Source: Suillus spraguei
Taxonomy: Eukaryota > Basidiomycota > Agaricomycetes > Boletales > Suillaceae
Direction: 5' to 3'
Assembly (NCBI GenBank): GCA_016800925.1
Contig: JABCPU010000001.1
Coordinates: forward strand, 186,001 to 250,000
DNA length: 64,000 nt
Positions 10,972 to 23,249 of this stretch are shown piece by piece. The position numbers were made by a program, and so were the translations under genes. The notes below the pieces were generated by a model, which searched no databases, was not told the DNA's origin, and worked only from the letters and a program-made list of their open reading frames with translations. The stretch's first letter is position 1; each line of letters opens with the position of its first letter.

Positions 10972-12453
10972 CTATGTGTGTGAGCCTTGACAATATTGTA
11001 GCTGAGGTCCAGTGGCGTCTGGACCAATTTCAGTAGCAAAACTCTCTAACTGCAAGAGGAGAATTCCAAAGCGTGGCAGAACCTGACGAAGGAGACGATC
11101 TTGCAGGTAAACTACACGTCAAGAGCAAGAAGTGACATTATTGGCTTATAGACGATGACTGGAGTGACTGAAAAACATACCTTGAACATTGTAGTAAAGT
11201 GTCCAGGGATCTTCTAGACACTCATCGGTCAACAGTACTGCAAGGTGGTGAAGGAGAACAGCCTTGAGGTCGCCCTGTCCACTGGAAAGCAAAGATGTGC
11301 GGAGAGCGTTTGTCCGGCCAAAACCGTTCCCAGGAAGTCGCGGCTGGCTGACCAACCAAATAACTTTCTTTTTCCTATTGAAGCATCCGTTGATACGGAG
11401 AGCACCCAGCGTCCGCGTGATCTCAGGAAGAAATACCGAAAGAGTGGCATATACTGCAACATCTACAATCTGAAGGGGGTTTGGTATCGATGTGGCAAAT
11501 GAAGGGATCTTCGCATGGTAATTCCCCGTGTGAGATGGCAAATCTAAAAGCAACGACCAGTTTCCTGTGTACGTCGAGGGCGGTGCGCTGAACGGTTGCC
11601 TTCCCAGTATAAGGACATCTGCTTTTTTCGCTGAAGCTAGCCAATATGTTTCGCGAGACCTTCCGCCACTGAAGGCATGGATGTATGGGATCGAATACTC
11701 AGGCGCTTCTGGATCGGGCAAAGTAAGAAGGGTATCCGATAAAACGTAATTGACAAGCGATGACCCAGTTTGCACGAGCTCTTCGACAGATGGTGAGCGA
11801 ATATAGCGCATAGGCTCCTCTTTAAGGGCAGGATTACTGTTGCGGGCAGCCCGTAAACATAGATGGTGGTGGGTACAGAACTCCTTCCCGAGGCATGGAA
11901 ATCGTTTTCCTTCGAACCTCTTCTGGTGATCGAGGAGGAGGTTGTGGAAGCGGTATACATGATCGCCACCGACCATTGTCAGTCTCTTTCCTGCGAGGCA
12001 ATAGCATAGACACGATAGTATGGGCTTGATGTGAGAACCAGACGCGTTGTGGATCTTAGTGCTGTCTGACGGGGGCACTGTCGATGGCAGGACAGGCGAC
12101 GGGGAAGGCGTATGAATAGTGTTATGTGACAATGAGCATGAACCAGATGGATAAAGGTTGGAGAAACATCGTAGGAGTTGCTGAATAGCCGCATCTTGCT
12201 CGAAGAGCCGGGCCGAGAAGCTCTCTTCTACTTGCACGGATAGGTTCATAGCAGAACGTACATAGTCATCCACAACAGCATCCAGTGTGTCCAGTATTTC
12301 TGTTGCGACAGTCCAAGCAGCCCTCTTGGGTCTCGATACTGGTGTTGAAGTTAACCACAGCCAGATCACAATGGCACAGATAAATAATATGATCATTACC
12401 ACACGATGTGAGAGTATCCGCATCCTCCTGGGCCTGATACCGTACCAGAACAT
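10972..12453 (-). CDS. Type II membrane protein with PC-esterase/TBL-like motif
   Basis: The start is the ATG at 12451-12453. A short basic N-terminus (GIRPRRMRILSHR) precedes one membrane span (VVMIILFICAIVIWLWL), giving a lumenal body as in Golgi type II enzymes. After a Ser/Pro linker comes GKRLTMVGGDHVYRFHNLLL, which resembles block I (GDS) of the PC-esterase/trichome-birefringence-like acyl-transferase fold, and then a Cys/His-rich segment (CLGKEFCTHHHLCLRAA). Later blocks include DVLILGRQPFSAP and TYTGNWSLLLDLP. The main exon ends at YYNVQ; an intron (about 11170-11107) leads to VYLQDRLLRQVLPRFGILLL and a stop at 10972-10974. If the block I match is right, the usual nucleophile Ser is His here (GDH). 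Substrate unknown; a role in glycan modification is inference. Confidence 0.65.
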
Positions 12454-13055
12454 GATAAGCGTGGTCTTAACAATTCTAGCTGGTCTAAAGTTCAGGATTC
12501 AGTTACTTAAGATTTGAACACCGACCGGTGACCTATCATTACTATCTCAACAAATTGATTTGCACTGCAAGTTGGCTCCACGATATATTCTACGACACAC
12601 CAGAGTCCATCCCCATATACATATCTCCTCCGGCCCCTCGGTTTTCCCACCTTTCCCGTCACAATTGATATCTCCAACCATTACTGGCAGGATCAGTCAG
12701 TGGAGCTTGGAACTTAGACTATGTGGGTTCCGGGTTCGAAAGGAACGAATTCAAAAAAGACACGTTCTTTCCGTGGCATTCGAAGGTCACCACAGCTGCT
12801 TGGGATGCTGCTGGCAGCTGTTACTCCGGACGTTCTTATTGGGCAGGACTTGGCAAAGGTTTCCCCTGCTATTTTCAAACCATGCGAAGGCACTGGGCGA
12901 AGCTGAAGGAAGTATTCAAGGCTCCAAGTAGCAGGTCAAATAAATGATTGTAGCTAGCAGATGCCACGAAGAATGATTCATCTGCAACCTACATAGGATC
13001 TCCTTAATATTTATGTCGAATGTTTCTGCGGTGTATAGGTCACTAAAATGAGATA
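12454..13055. other. No gene seen
   Basis: About 600 bp. Three overlapping plus-strand frames near 12720-12950 occupy the same bases, and none shows a family motif. Nothing else is supported. Confidence 0.4.
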
Positions 13056-14700
13056 TCATGTGTCAGATATGTGTATGTATATGTATCAACAAACGCTTGA
13101 CTCGGTCCACGAGTCAACTCTCAAATCCACCAACGCACCTAGTCTTTTAAGCTGCTTCACCACCTCCCTCATATCTGCACAATACCCTGTCGCATCATTT
13201 ACAATCTTCCTAATGACCATCAAATCTCTTACGTCCTCCTTTATCCAAGCTCATTGGAGTCCGTAGCGGATGACCACTGCGGGCAGTGACAGTCCACTCG
13301 TGCGCCGGAGATGCAGCCACTCCAAGAGTTGTGGGAGGTAGTGGAATTTTGTCATGGGTGGCATTTCGATTATGAGCTGCTGTAGACACGGCCATAGCGG
13401 TGGCATTTTCTGGTCGTATGATTCCATTACGAGGGAATCAGCGATCTCCCTGACACATGGTCAAGTACAACCTCTGTCACATGAGGGAACGCGGTAAAGA
13501 TAGAGCGTATATTCTCCCCGGGTCCATAAATCGACCGGAGCATGTTCTTCATCGTCAGTTTGCACATACTAGTCAGGAACTTCAGTGCCTCATCTTGCCG
13601 GAGGAAGAATACTGGCGAGGAGAAGTCGATAAGACTGCTTTTCTTCCATGCCAGCGAATCACCGTAGATAGCGAGATGACGTAAATTCGGGGTAGCAATG
13701 TTCCCAAGGATGCTACTGAGATAGACTGGCTTTTCTGCGCCCGTAATGATGCTGAGAGTTTGGAGACCAGGAAGTATGATGGGCTCTATTTCATTGTCTG
13801 TTTTTGCGTGCTCTGCAAAAAAGACCCATCAGTGCACCTCGAGAGGAACGAGATTTCGTGCACATGATAGGAAATTGCGAAAGACGTCGAGACTGTTTGG
13901 AGCCGGAGTGTGGCTAAATTGGCGCAAGAACTTGAGACTGACATATCTCAGGGACGATGGATTGAACTACACAGGCAATATGTTTGAGTCGCATCCTTCC
14001 AATCTCAACATCTTTAGTGAAGGAGTATACGTGGTTAATAGAAACTGGAAGGATTCTTTCAACGAAGTGATCTAACCACTGCTGTGACAGATAATTTCGA
14101 CATCATTCAGTGCTGGTGCGTGAGGGAGACCTAGCTCTGACAGCACAAAACCGAAGAGGCCCGAGTGATCGTCCTTCTCATTGATGATTTTGAGGCTCCT
14201 CCATCTGGCTGCACTCCCGCAGGACTTGAAGGCACACCTTGGCTCCGTCAAAGACCTGAGTCCAAGCAGCTTGCCCCCATGGGTCTGGAGTTCTTGCAAC
14301 ATATATGACGACGTCAACTAGCGCATTTGCGGATCTCTTCACATTCCTTTCGAGATGTTCCCTGGAAAGTGCACCGAACTTTGTCATCATATGCAGGCGC
14401 GTCCAAAAACGAGAGGCGCGGAGAACAAGGGACCGCCATCTACAACAAACACCTGCGAGTGCCACACAATCGAGACGCAGTCGTCGGTGCCGTAGATACC
14501 GTCTGCAACTGCCTGAAAAATGACAAGGAGGACGTCATCTGTTAAAATTGAAATAGATGAAATATATTTTGTCTGAGAGGAGGATTTGACCAATCTGCTG
14601 CGTGACAGCAACTTAGCTTGAGAAGGAACCATAGCGAAGAAGTTTTGCGAGATGGGCGATACGTGAGTGATTAGTCCTAAGATATCACGGGCTTTTGAAT
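13056..14700 (-). pseudogene. Decayed F-box protein gene
   Basis: Reading leftwards, an F-box-like start (SILTDDVLLVIFQAV near 14560) shifts frame into ALAGVCCRWRSLVLRASRFW, the rest of the F-box with its CxRWR core. The body then continues in changing frames: RWRSLKIINEKDD and LGLPHAPALNDVEIICHSSG, a stop, LDHFVERILPVS, then SSLRYVSLKFLRQFSHTPA and LVPLEVH, another stop. Later come GENIRSIFTAFPHVTEVVLD, LQQLIIEMPPMTKFHYL, and WIKEDVRDLMVIRKIVNDAT up to the stop at 13056-13058. The text matches Agaricomycete F-box proteins with degenerate leucine-rich tails. At least four breaks (frameshifts or stops) cannot all be introns, so I call it a pseudogene. One GT-AG pair could explain the first shift. 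Confidence 0.72.
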
Positions 14701-16754
14701 TGGCGGACTTAACAGAAGATGGGTAAATATGGCAGCGCCATCGGAATATTTGGCTAGTTCGCAGGGAAGTCTTACAGACTGTTATCAAGAACTTGGCAGC
14801 ACCGTTGGCAAGAGGACCTTCAACCCACGGTGATTTACGGCTCAGATTTGTGTATTATGTTAGCCTATGAAACTTGAACTTCCCTGATGTATGATCAGAA
14901 TAGTAGATTCGACATATTAGTGTCTCACCCAGATTAATGACTCAAGATCTCCGTCAACATTTGTGTAGCTGCGAGATCTGCGGCAGTGGTGGTCGTGCTA
15001 CAGGGCATTTACTGGTTGGTTGAAATAAAAGCGGACCTATTGCAAGCTGTTTCGAATAGTCTGGGTTATCTGGGAGTGATTCACCTCGCTGGCAATTGTT
15101 TCCACCACATACAGTGTGCGTGTACATGTCACACTATTGCAAACTTTCAGCGTGTAGATATGGTAAAGGCCATCCAAGTGATCGTCCAAGGTCACTTGCT
15201 GGCATCCTTGCGTGACGGTGTTTGATTTGAAATCTGCGCGGTCCCGGCCCGGGTCTAGTCGCAGGCTAGTCCACTTTTGACCTTTCGGAAGTTCTCCGTT
15301 CAATTTGCCTGAACAGTCTCGTGTGAGTAGTTATGCATTATGTTTCAGTATGCCCGACATGGCCAAATTAATAACGATTATCATTATAGGTTTGCTGCAG
15401 TCACCAGCTGCACATTTAGTTACGGAGATTCTCCAAGGTGGCAGAATTGCGTTTACAATCCAATGGCGTGCGTGCTTTTTTGTTTTGACCTTACTTTGCT
15501 TATTGTAGGAACTACGACACAACAGATCCCACATCATCGCGTGGCCATTTGATTCAGGATCCCCGAATGTGCTGGCACGGGCGCATTGTCATCCTTTATC
15601 TGGCCTAATCGAATCGCATATCCCAGTGTATTGTATTCATTCCCAAGTAAAGGCGTCAACATGCAGAATCATCGGGTTTGGTCAAGTGGTCTTCCATCCT
15701 GAAATCTCGCAAGATTAAGAGTTCGAGTTCTTCCCGAGGATATAGACAGAAGGCAAGCTTGTTCTTTATAGTATTGGATGACAGTGTGTTTTATCGATGA
15801 GTGCTAATCCAATCTGTAAACCAATTTTCTTGCATTGGCCATAGAATTTCTTCCGAGGATGCGAGATGAGATGGCGAAAACTTGAATCGTTCTGGGTACC
15901 ACTCGACATGTGGCAGATACATTACTTGTGAGCTTGTTGTTGCAAATTGCATGCAGATGTGAATTCCAACAAGGCTTAATGGCATGCTGACAGCAATGTT
16001 TCCAAGTCTCAACAAAACCGGACTCGACTCACTCATTCCCAGAATTGACGGGAATACAGCTTCGAGCCCTCCGAGTCGCTGATGCCGCTTTGTACATCGG
16101 AGAGATATTCTCTGCTGCATATGCCCATTACAGCCCTTGCGCGTTTCCTCGTCAACATGAAAGTGACCGGAGTCTTCGCATTCACGACCTGAATGTCTTC
16201 GACGCGCTTCTTGAAAAGTGCAACGAATGGCCATATGAAACGAACGCGTAGATGTGATGAGGTGGGAACGGAGGAAAAATATCAATGAACTGAACACCAC
16301 ACTGCTTCTGATCATGAATGCGCTAGGTAGAACGCAGAACAAGTTATTACTAAGATTGGACTATTGGTGCATTGTGAGCCAAATGAATTACGCATAGATT
16401 TTGACCGGTAAGTGCGGAGGACACCAAACTATACATAACCTCGTAGTGACTCGAGTTGCTACGGTCTATCATAACTCGTACATGTTAATCCCGATCAAAA
16501 TTCGGGAGAAGGGTTGTGTCTAGTGCCTTTAGGCCGGTCAACCATCAAGGTACCCAATTTGACGATGAGCGGATCAAAAGTTCCTCTAGCCCTGACAAGT
16601 TCCTGCTATGACTTGTAATTACATGGAAAAGAAATCTGGCAGTGCAAGGACTCGTTGACGTACGGAAACACGTATGCATAAAGAATGACAATGATATAGA
16701 TGGCTGGATCAAGCCAAGGGTCACAAATACATCAGTCCGTCATCTATTACTCGG
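14701..16754. other. Intergenic with one orphan exon-like frame
   Basis: Two kilobases without a clear gene. On the minus strand, 15310-15037 is open from a splice-acceptor-like TTCAG and reads NGELPKGQKWTSLRLD, TQGCQQVTLDDHLDGLYHIY and VCNSVTCTRTLYVVETIA before a stop. It looks like the last exon of a small (possibly secreted) protein, but no upstream exon with an ATG could be joined. A longer minus-strand frame at 15791-16342 shows no coding character. Confidence 0.35.
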
Positions 16755-17957
16755 TCAAGATGCAGTCGACGACTCGCGAGCATTCTCTTCTCGGTCCTCG
16801 TGTTGTGTGGTACACGGCCCTTCGGAAGAGGATTGTGGAAGCATGAGAGGGTCTCTCTTAGAATCGTCTCGTTGATGTTGCATATCATAAGGTGCGCCAT
16901 TGAGTTGCCCGTACTGAGTAGGAACCGGGGGAACAGGAGGGGAACCAATCGTGGAGGGATAAAGTGACGACGACGGTGCGTGGCAGGAGGATGTCCTATG
17001 TCGAGGTTTAGACGGTGGAGCGCCGTGCCGGTCCATAGCAGAAATTGCAGGCGAATTTGGTCCTTACCACACAATGAGCTGGCAAATTTACGGAGAACAG
17101 GAACGGTGTAGCTTACGGATATGATCAGAGCTCACAGACCTGTGAATCGGGGGTGCCCACATATCGACCATGCTGGTGCGCATTGATGTCTCAGCATGCA
17201 CACCTAATCTACCTGTTTCTGAACCAGAAAGATATGGATGCAGAGAAGGAGCAAGAGGGGCAGGCAGTACAAGTATGACCTGACTTAGGGGTCCATGCGG
17301 AGCACCAACAATAGTGCTCCTTCCAGAACCCCTGCTTCGGATAGAGGTGCTGGACACCGCTGACGCAGGACCAGTACGACGAGAATACGAAGGGGTAAGC
17401 ATAGCCTGCGACGGTGAACATGATGCAACAACAACTGAAGGGGGAGTGGAGGAAGCAGAACCCGAAGAGCTGCTACTAACATGCCTGGCGTGAATATATG
17501 CGGAATTTGACGTCGGTGGAACTTTTTCATCATTCCCTGGAGACGGCAGTATGTCTTGGTCATCGCCTTTATCTGCAAGATATAAACTCGATTGCGAAGG
17601 AAAAGTCTGGTTGTACTTTGCAGTGAGAAAGGAAGAATCGCTCGTAGCGGGCGATAACCCAATTGACGGAGAAAGGCGTGGGGACAGGGAGTATGTTGAC
17701 GACATGGCGGGCCGTCCAGCGAACTTTGTCAACCGCTGCTTGCGATAGTGAGCAATAGGCTGCACAGGTGGTAGGGGAGTGGAACTTCGTGTCAATCGGT
17801 GGCGTAGGAAATGAAAAAGACCAAACAAGATCAACATGCCCGCAACGACACAAAGTACCACGATGATGACGGTAGTCGTGTAATTGACATCAGTGCCGCT
17901 AAATATTCGTGTGGTGAAGGAGCTACGTGCTGAATTATGGTCAGATCTCTGTTCCAT
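16755..17957 (-). CDS. Single-span membrane protein with Ser/Pro-rich tail
   Basis: No family recognised. The proposed start is the ATG at 17955-17957 (MEQRSDHNSARSSFTTRIFS). A Thr/Asn-containing ectodomain of about 30 residues precedes one membrane helix (TTTVIIVVLCVVAGMLILFG), followed by a basic flank (FHFLRHRLTRSS) that predicts a cytoplasmic C-terminus. The tail is long and low in complexity, with Ser-rich runs (HVSSSSSGSASSTPPS). After DHI a 54-nt intron (about 17115-17062) joins in phase to RPNSPAISAMDRHGAPPS, and the protein ends HEDREENARESSTAS. The layout resembles fungal wall-sensor or Mid2-like proteins, but the ectodomain is very short, so upstream exons may be missing. Confidence 0.6.
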
Positions 17958-18249
17958 ATTGAAAGGCAGTAAAGAGCGTCGGATTATAAATGAATGATAG
18001 TGGATGGTAGACGGTACTGTCGTATATGTTAGCTTCACAGAACTGCAGACACAGAAGGATATCAATCCACAACGCACGGATGGATGTTAGGTCAGACGGA
18101 CGTGCACTAAGCCGTCTACCTGTTTAATGTTGATGATGGTGAGGGAGATACTTGCGAAGATGCAATCGAGCACCCCGGGGCCCGGAGACATTGTGCGGTT
18201 AACGATTTTCATTGGCTGACTCTTAGTTAGTGTTGTGGGCACTCAGCCA

Positions 18250-18268
18250 TTCTGCCACGTGGGCAGAA
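18250..18268. repeat. Palindrome TTCTGCC-ACGTG-GGCAGAA
   Basis: A 7-bp perfect inverted arm with a 5-nt centre. It mirrors the 20-bp palindrome at 18915-18934. Confidence 0.9.
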
Positions 18269-18405
18269 CTGGCACTGCCACGCAGATGGCAAAACCCTAC
18301 CCACAGAACCCATACCCGCAGAACCGCGGGAGCATGTACTATATAGTTTGATGTACCATTTCAGTGTATGATAGCGTGAATCAAAGCACTTTAAAGCTCT
18401 CTACA

Positions 18406-18510
18406 ATGGCTACTAAGTCTGGGGGCCGGCCTCTGAACACCCTCATCGAAAACAACTTCAAAAAGGGGGATTGCTACTTCTGCCAAGTCCAACAGATACT
18501 GGTCGAGTGA
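18406..18510 (+). pseudogene. BED-finger-like N-terminal fragment
   Basis: A 34-codon frame starting at a good ATG downstream of a TATA-like stretch. It begins MATKSGGRPLNTLIENNFKK and continues GDCYFCQ, then stops at 18508-18510. The GGRP start, a spaced basic/aromatic segment and a C-x2-C pair resemble the first half of BED zinc fingers at the N-terminus of hAT transposases. The second His/Cys pair and the transposase are missing. It could also be an unrelated small ORF. Confidence 0.35.
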
Positions 18511-18607
18511 CCATCCATTCGAGTTCATAGTCATTAGAAATCACATTGCAGTGGAAGTGGAGTAAAGCAAAGGCCGATACACTTGTCATAGCATATAAGA
18601 TAGAAAC

Positions 18608-18915
18608 ATCACGTGATAAAGTGTGATGAAGCGTGACAAAAGCAATGAATGTGTATAGGATGTCCGTGGTGACAAGATATGAAAAAACCAAGACAAAAGA
18701 TTTGTAGTATATTTACTTCTTGACGAGCCATTCGTTCCAAAATTACCATTTGTGTGAAATTGAAGGAAGAGATGGCAACACAAGCAAGGTATAAGGCATA
18801 GTATGCTTCTCGGTACCAAATGCAGTAATCATAAGTACAAGTCACAGCCTCGTCACATCACGTGATGTAGAAACTGCTCGAATCTTAGTCTTGGATGTTT
18901 AAAACATCACGTGAT
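18608..18915. promoter_or_regulatory. Three perfect ATCACGTGAT palindromes
   Basis: The 10-bp palindrome ATCACGTGAT, an extended E-box of the kind bound by bHLH factors of the Cbf1 type, occurs at 18608-18617, 18857-18866 and 18906-18915. The middle copy extends to 12 bp (CATCACGTGATG). The nearest gene is the PXA protein starting at 19105. Their position inside the repeat-rich stretch means they may instead belong to the element. Confidence 0.5.
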
Positions 18916-18934
18916 TCTGCCAACGTTGGCAGAA
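18915..18934. repeat. Perfect 20-bp palindrome
   Basis: TTCTGCCAACGTTGGCAGAA is its own reverse complement. It overlaps a second 12-bp palindrome (AGAACATGTTCT, 18931-18942). Confidence 0.95.
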
Positions 18935-19104
18935 CATGTTCTGTCAGGTTCTGCCAGTTTTACCGGCAGAACTACCTCGAAATAGTTGACTCTTGCAGGC
19001 CTCCTAAGGCACTGCATAAATCACGAATTTTCATTGGCTGAAAATTAATTGACAAAACTTACGTAATTATAATAGCAAGTTTATCGGGTTCCCACTTGTG
19101 ACGG

Positions 19105-20855
19105 ATGGGACGTGTAATGGCGGGCAACCTCCGCGCTCGCTCAACGCATTCTAACAGTATCACGTCCAACACCACAAAGCACCAGCAGCAGCAGCCTGCA
19201 ACACTTGCAAAGCGTCTGCTCTTTCCACACTTGCCACCAGGATCAGACTTGCCGCCGTTATTTGCTTCACCAACATGCTCACCCGAACTTGACGCAGAGG
19301 CATATGATTTTCTTGCCCTTACTCTGCGCGCCTTCGTCAATACGTGGTGGACCAAGATTACTCGTTATGACAAGGAACTACTTCCTGAAATCACGATTGT
19401 TCTCACAGCCGTCCTTCGGACACTTGAAACACGCCTGCTATCTACTGACTTTTCATTATTCATATTTTCAGTCGCCCCTACTCTAATAACGCAACATTAT
19501 CGCGACTACCGTCATGCCGCGTACAAGGTGTCTACCTCGTATGCAATGGGTGGTTCTGTACCACTTCCACACCTCTTTCACCAGCTGCAGCCTCACGTGG
19601 CAATTTCTCCCGAGGGTAAAATTGACGAAGAGTATTTTCGCCAGGCATTCGATCATCTACTTAAATCATGTCTACCTCTTCAGGATTATGCTCCAGAAGC
19701 TGAGCGATATATCATACGTGAAATCATTCTCAAGGTACTGGTGAAGGATGTTATTCCGCGAGTCACCCAGCCATGGTTTATTCAGAGAACAATTTTGGAC
19801 CTGCTCGGTCCATCACTCGATGCTGAATCTGACAAGGTTTGCCACCTCATATGTTGCTGTGTCAAACTCTGAACGAATGGCATTGTAGCCTCCAAACGTA
19901 TCGCCGCCGTCACATGCTCAATACGCTCATTTTTCTTTTCATTCCCTCCTTGTGTTCTTCCTCTCTGCTGTGCAGTCCATCTCTGGGATGGGCCTGGCCG
20001 TTGTTCAAACATATAGGCAGACGCTTAGTACCATCAAACTCGTTAATCATTCCGCGCGTCCAACAGTTAATCAACAGCAAGCAAGTGAACCATGGAGGAA
20101 AGTTAATCCAGCCCCTATATCGCCCACGAGGAGTGCAAGATCAATCTCACCACCTTCGTCATCATATGCTTCGGCTGCATCGTCTACTCTGTCCCTGGAT
20201 ACAGATATTCCTTTACCCAGCCCTCAGCGTTCATCCAATTATGCTCGAGAACCTCTCACAATGATATCCGAGCTGTTCACAGTGCATGAACGATTTGCCA
20301 CGAGCGCAGTAATGCATACGTTGTGTATGATCTGTGCGGCCACGACTCCGTTCATGGACCGGTAAGGCGGTTACCATCTCTGATCGTGCACTTTCTAATT
20401 CTTGTTCCTCAAGACTCTTGACCTACTTACTGTATACTCGAATTCTATGCGCGTCCTCTCTAATATTTGTTCTACGACTGTCCAAGCGTACTTTATTCCC
20501 AAGTGGATACCCAGGCCCCCCTGTAATCGATCCCACTCCAGAAGAACAAATTATTATTCACCAACAGTTACTTCGGCGACTGCGCGAGCAGGTGCCAGCG
20601 TTTCTGGTTCCCGTCATTCTTGGTTCATCGCCAGAACATACTGTTAAGGAAATAATAAGCCCTCTCGGCGACGCTGCATGTAATGCACACCTTGCGGTCT
20701 TTATGATGGATGCATTATTATTGTCCATTTTCCCAGAGATGGGAGTCGAAGGGGGCGCTGGGAATGCCGAGGTGGATGTAACAGAAAGGTTAGATGATGA
20801 TGGAAAGGACTGGGCATCAGAGATGTGTCGAACTACGTCAACAATGACTCCATAG
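19105..20855 (+). CDS. PXA-domain protein
   Basis: Starts at the ATG at 19105 (MGRVMAGNLRARSTHS). The first exon is mostly a PX-associated (PXA) domain: AYDFLALTLRAFVNTWWTKI, then VAPTLITQHYRDYRHA, YFRQAFDHLLKSCLPLQDY and the end RVTQPWFIQRTILDLLGPSL. PXA domains occur in sorting nexins such as SNX13/Mdm1 and in fungal proteins that tether or sort membranes. An intron of about 140 nt (19836-19975) leads to SISGMGLAVVQTYRQTL and a Ser-rich linker. A second intron (about 20361-20413) leads to LLTYLLYTRILCASSL, then a helical C-terminus. I see no PX or RGS domain, so it is a PXA-only fungal type. Confidence 0.82.
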
Positions 20856-21006
20856 CAATGTCACGATTATTCTGTGCGATTTTCCTGAGTTTCCGACTGA
20901 GGACTGTTGCGTATTTGTATGTATTTATATTGACGTCACACGGTACGGTATATATCGTCTAGCAAGAAATCAAAACGCCTATTCCCAGCGTTTTGTCCCC
21001 CTAATC

Positions 21007-21841
21007 ATGTCCTCCATTCACCCACCTCCAAGCCCTCCCATTTTCTATTCGTTTGAGTCCCCGAATGAGTTAAGCGAGAAGCTTGCTGCCTTTATCGTCA
21101 AAGCACAGAAAGACGCTGTCGATAAGAAGGGCAGATTCACGGTTGCTCTATCAGGCGGCTCCCTGCCAAAACAGCTGAATAAGCTCATTGATAACCCAGC
21201 TGTGAAATGGGACAAATGGTAAAGATCGATTCGAAGATCGCAATGAACATCTATCTCACGAACACAACAGGCAGGTCTTTTTCGCCGATGAGCGTTGCGT
21301 TCCGCTGGATCACGAAGACTCCAACTACAATCTTTGCCGGAAAGAGCTGTTCAGCAAGGTTCCCATACCACAAGCAAACATTCATTCCATCGATATCTCT
21401 TTCTTGGACGACCTCGAAGAGCTCACAGACGCATACGAGAAAGCGCTTATCAACGAGTTTGCCCAAAAAGACGCTGCTCGTTTTCCCGTCTTCGACCTCG
21501 TCCTCCTCGGCATCGGTCCAGATGGACACACCTGTTCCCTCTTCCCGGAACATCCTCTATTGACGGAAGAGGACAGGTGGGTTGCATACATCGAAGACTC
21601 ACCGAAGCCTCCGCCAAGACGCATCACTTTGACATTCCCGGTTCTTAACCATGCTCTACGCATCGCGTTCGTTGCAGCGGGCGAGGGAAAGGCTGATATT
21701 CTCAGCACTATAATTGATAACCCAGAGGCAGGCCTGCCTGCTTCTCGCGTCAGACCATCGCACCCAGGCCAGGTGTACTGGTATGTCGACAACGCTGCCT
21801 CAGCCAAGGTCAAGTACGAGAGGTCGGAGTTCAAGCTATGA
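21007..21841 (+). CDS. 6-phosphogluconolactonase
   Basis: Second step of the oxidative pentose phosphate pathway: hydrolyses 6-phosphogluconolactone to 6-phosphogluconate in the cytosol. Two exons are seen: the first reads [18 protein letters not shown] and ends NPAVKWDKW; an intron of about 52 nt (21219-21270) follows. The second has [16 protein letters not shown], the signature [17 protein letters not shown] and [20 protein letters not shown], and ends [14 protein letters not shown]. The length of about 260 residues fits the SOL/DevB family. It is followed closely by the convergent Ypt7 gene. Confidence 0.95.
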
Positions 21842-22100
21842 GTTATTGGCAAGAAGGAAGGAATTGGGAAGAATTTCTTGTACTTGTACCAACCTTCAAT
21901 GCAGCATCTTCACTTACATTTTATCTCACGCATGCTGATCCACCGTAGCCTGGGTCATGAATAGATGTGATCAACAGCGTTTGTGATGTACGCGATAGAG
22001 AACAATGTGAAATATTACTCGGCGTAATTGCAAGGGGTAACAAACGGCAAAGATGCCGCAGAGAGCACGACCAACAGAAGAAAGTCCCAGTCCATAGATA

Positions 22101-23049
<949 letters not shown>

Positions 23050-23249
23050 TTGTGAAAATTAACAAGAAAGTTATGTGCGAGGAATGGGTCGTAGGGGGAG
23101 GAGCAGGTGGTTGTACTGCACAGGCTCCGGATGCCAGTGGTCGGTGGGGCGCCGGCACCGGATGCCAGCGCCACCCCATACGGAAGGTATTTTATCTCCG
23201 CTTCAACTGCGTCTTGTTCCAAAGCGGCCAATCGGCATGACTCGCATGC
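23050..23249. promoter_or_regulatory. Shared promoter of YPT7 and CCA1
   Basis: Only 200 bp separate the two divergent start codons. The segment is GC-rich for this genome and contains CCGGATGCCAG twice, about 32 bp apart (about 23126 and 23158). Confidence 0.6.

Larger units (their letters stand above)
18202..19041. mobile_element. Probable DNA-transposon relic with palindromic ends
   Basis: Two near-identical 17-18-bp direct repeats (CGATTTTCATTGGCTGA at about 18203-18219 and CGAATTTTCATTGGCTGA at 19024-19041) bracket this stretch. Inside them lie palindromes built on TTCTGCC...GGCAGAA at 18250-18268 and 18915-18934, plus more GGCAGAAC words nearby. Between the palindromes, a TATA-like stretch (about 18340) precedes a short BED-finger-like ORF. 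Clustered subterminal repeats around a BED finger are typical of hAT elements. Transposase, terminal repeats and an 8-bp target duplication are not seen, so this remains a proposal. Confidence 0.35.

Noticed and set aside
11146..11170. Stop of the type II membrane protein at 11146
   Set aside because: A GTATGT donor precedes it and a downstream exon continues in phase with coherent text to 10972.
12721..12947. Small plus-strand ORFs and a T-loop-like GGTTCGAAA word (possible tRNA)
   Set aside because: The bases around GGTTCGAAA do not form a T-stem and no anticodon or acceptor arm can be placed; the ORFs overlap in three frames.
15791..16342. 184-codon minus-strand frame
   Set aside because: No family motif or coding character, and other frames are equally open; likely chance.
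18458..18845. Hydrophobic minus-strand frames resembling a membrane protein
   Set aside because: Three overlapping frames with similar hydrophobicity over AT-rich DNA; no start, no splice pattern and no family. It lies inside the repeat-rich stretch.
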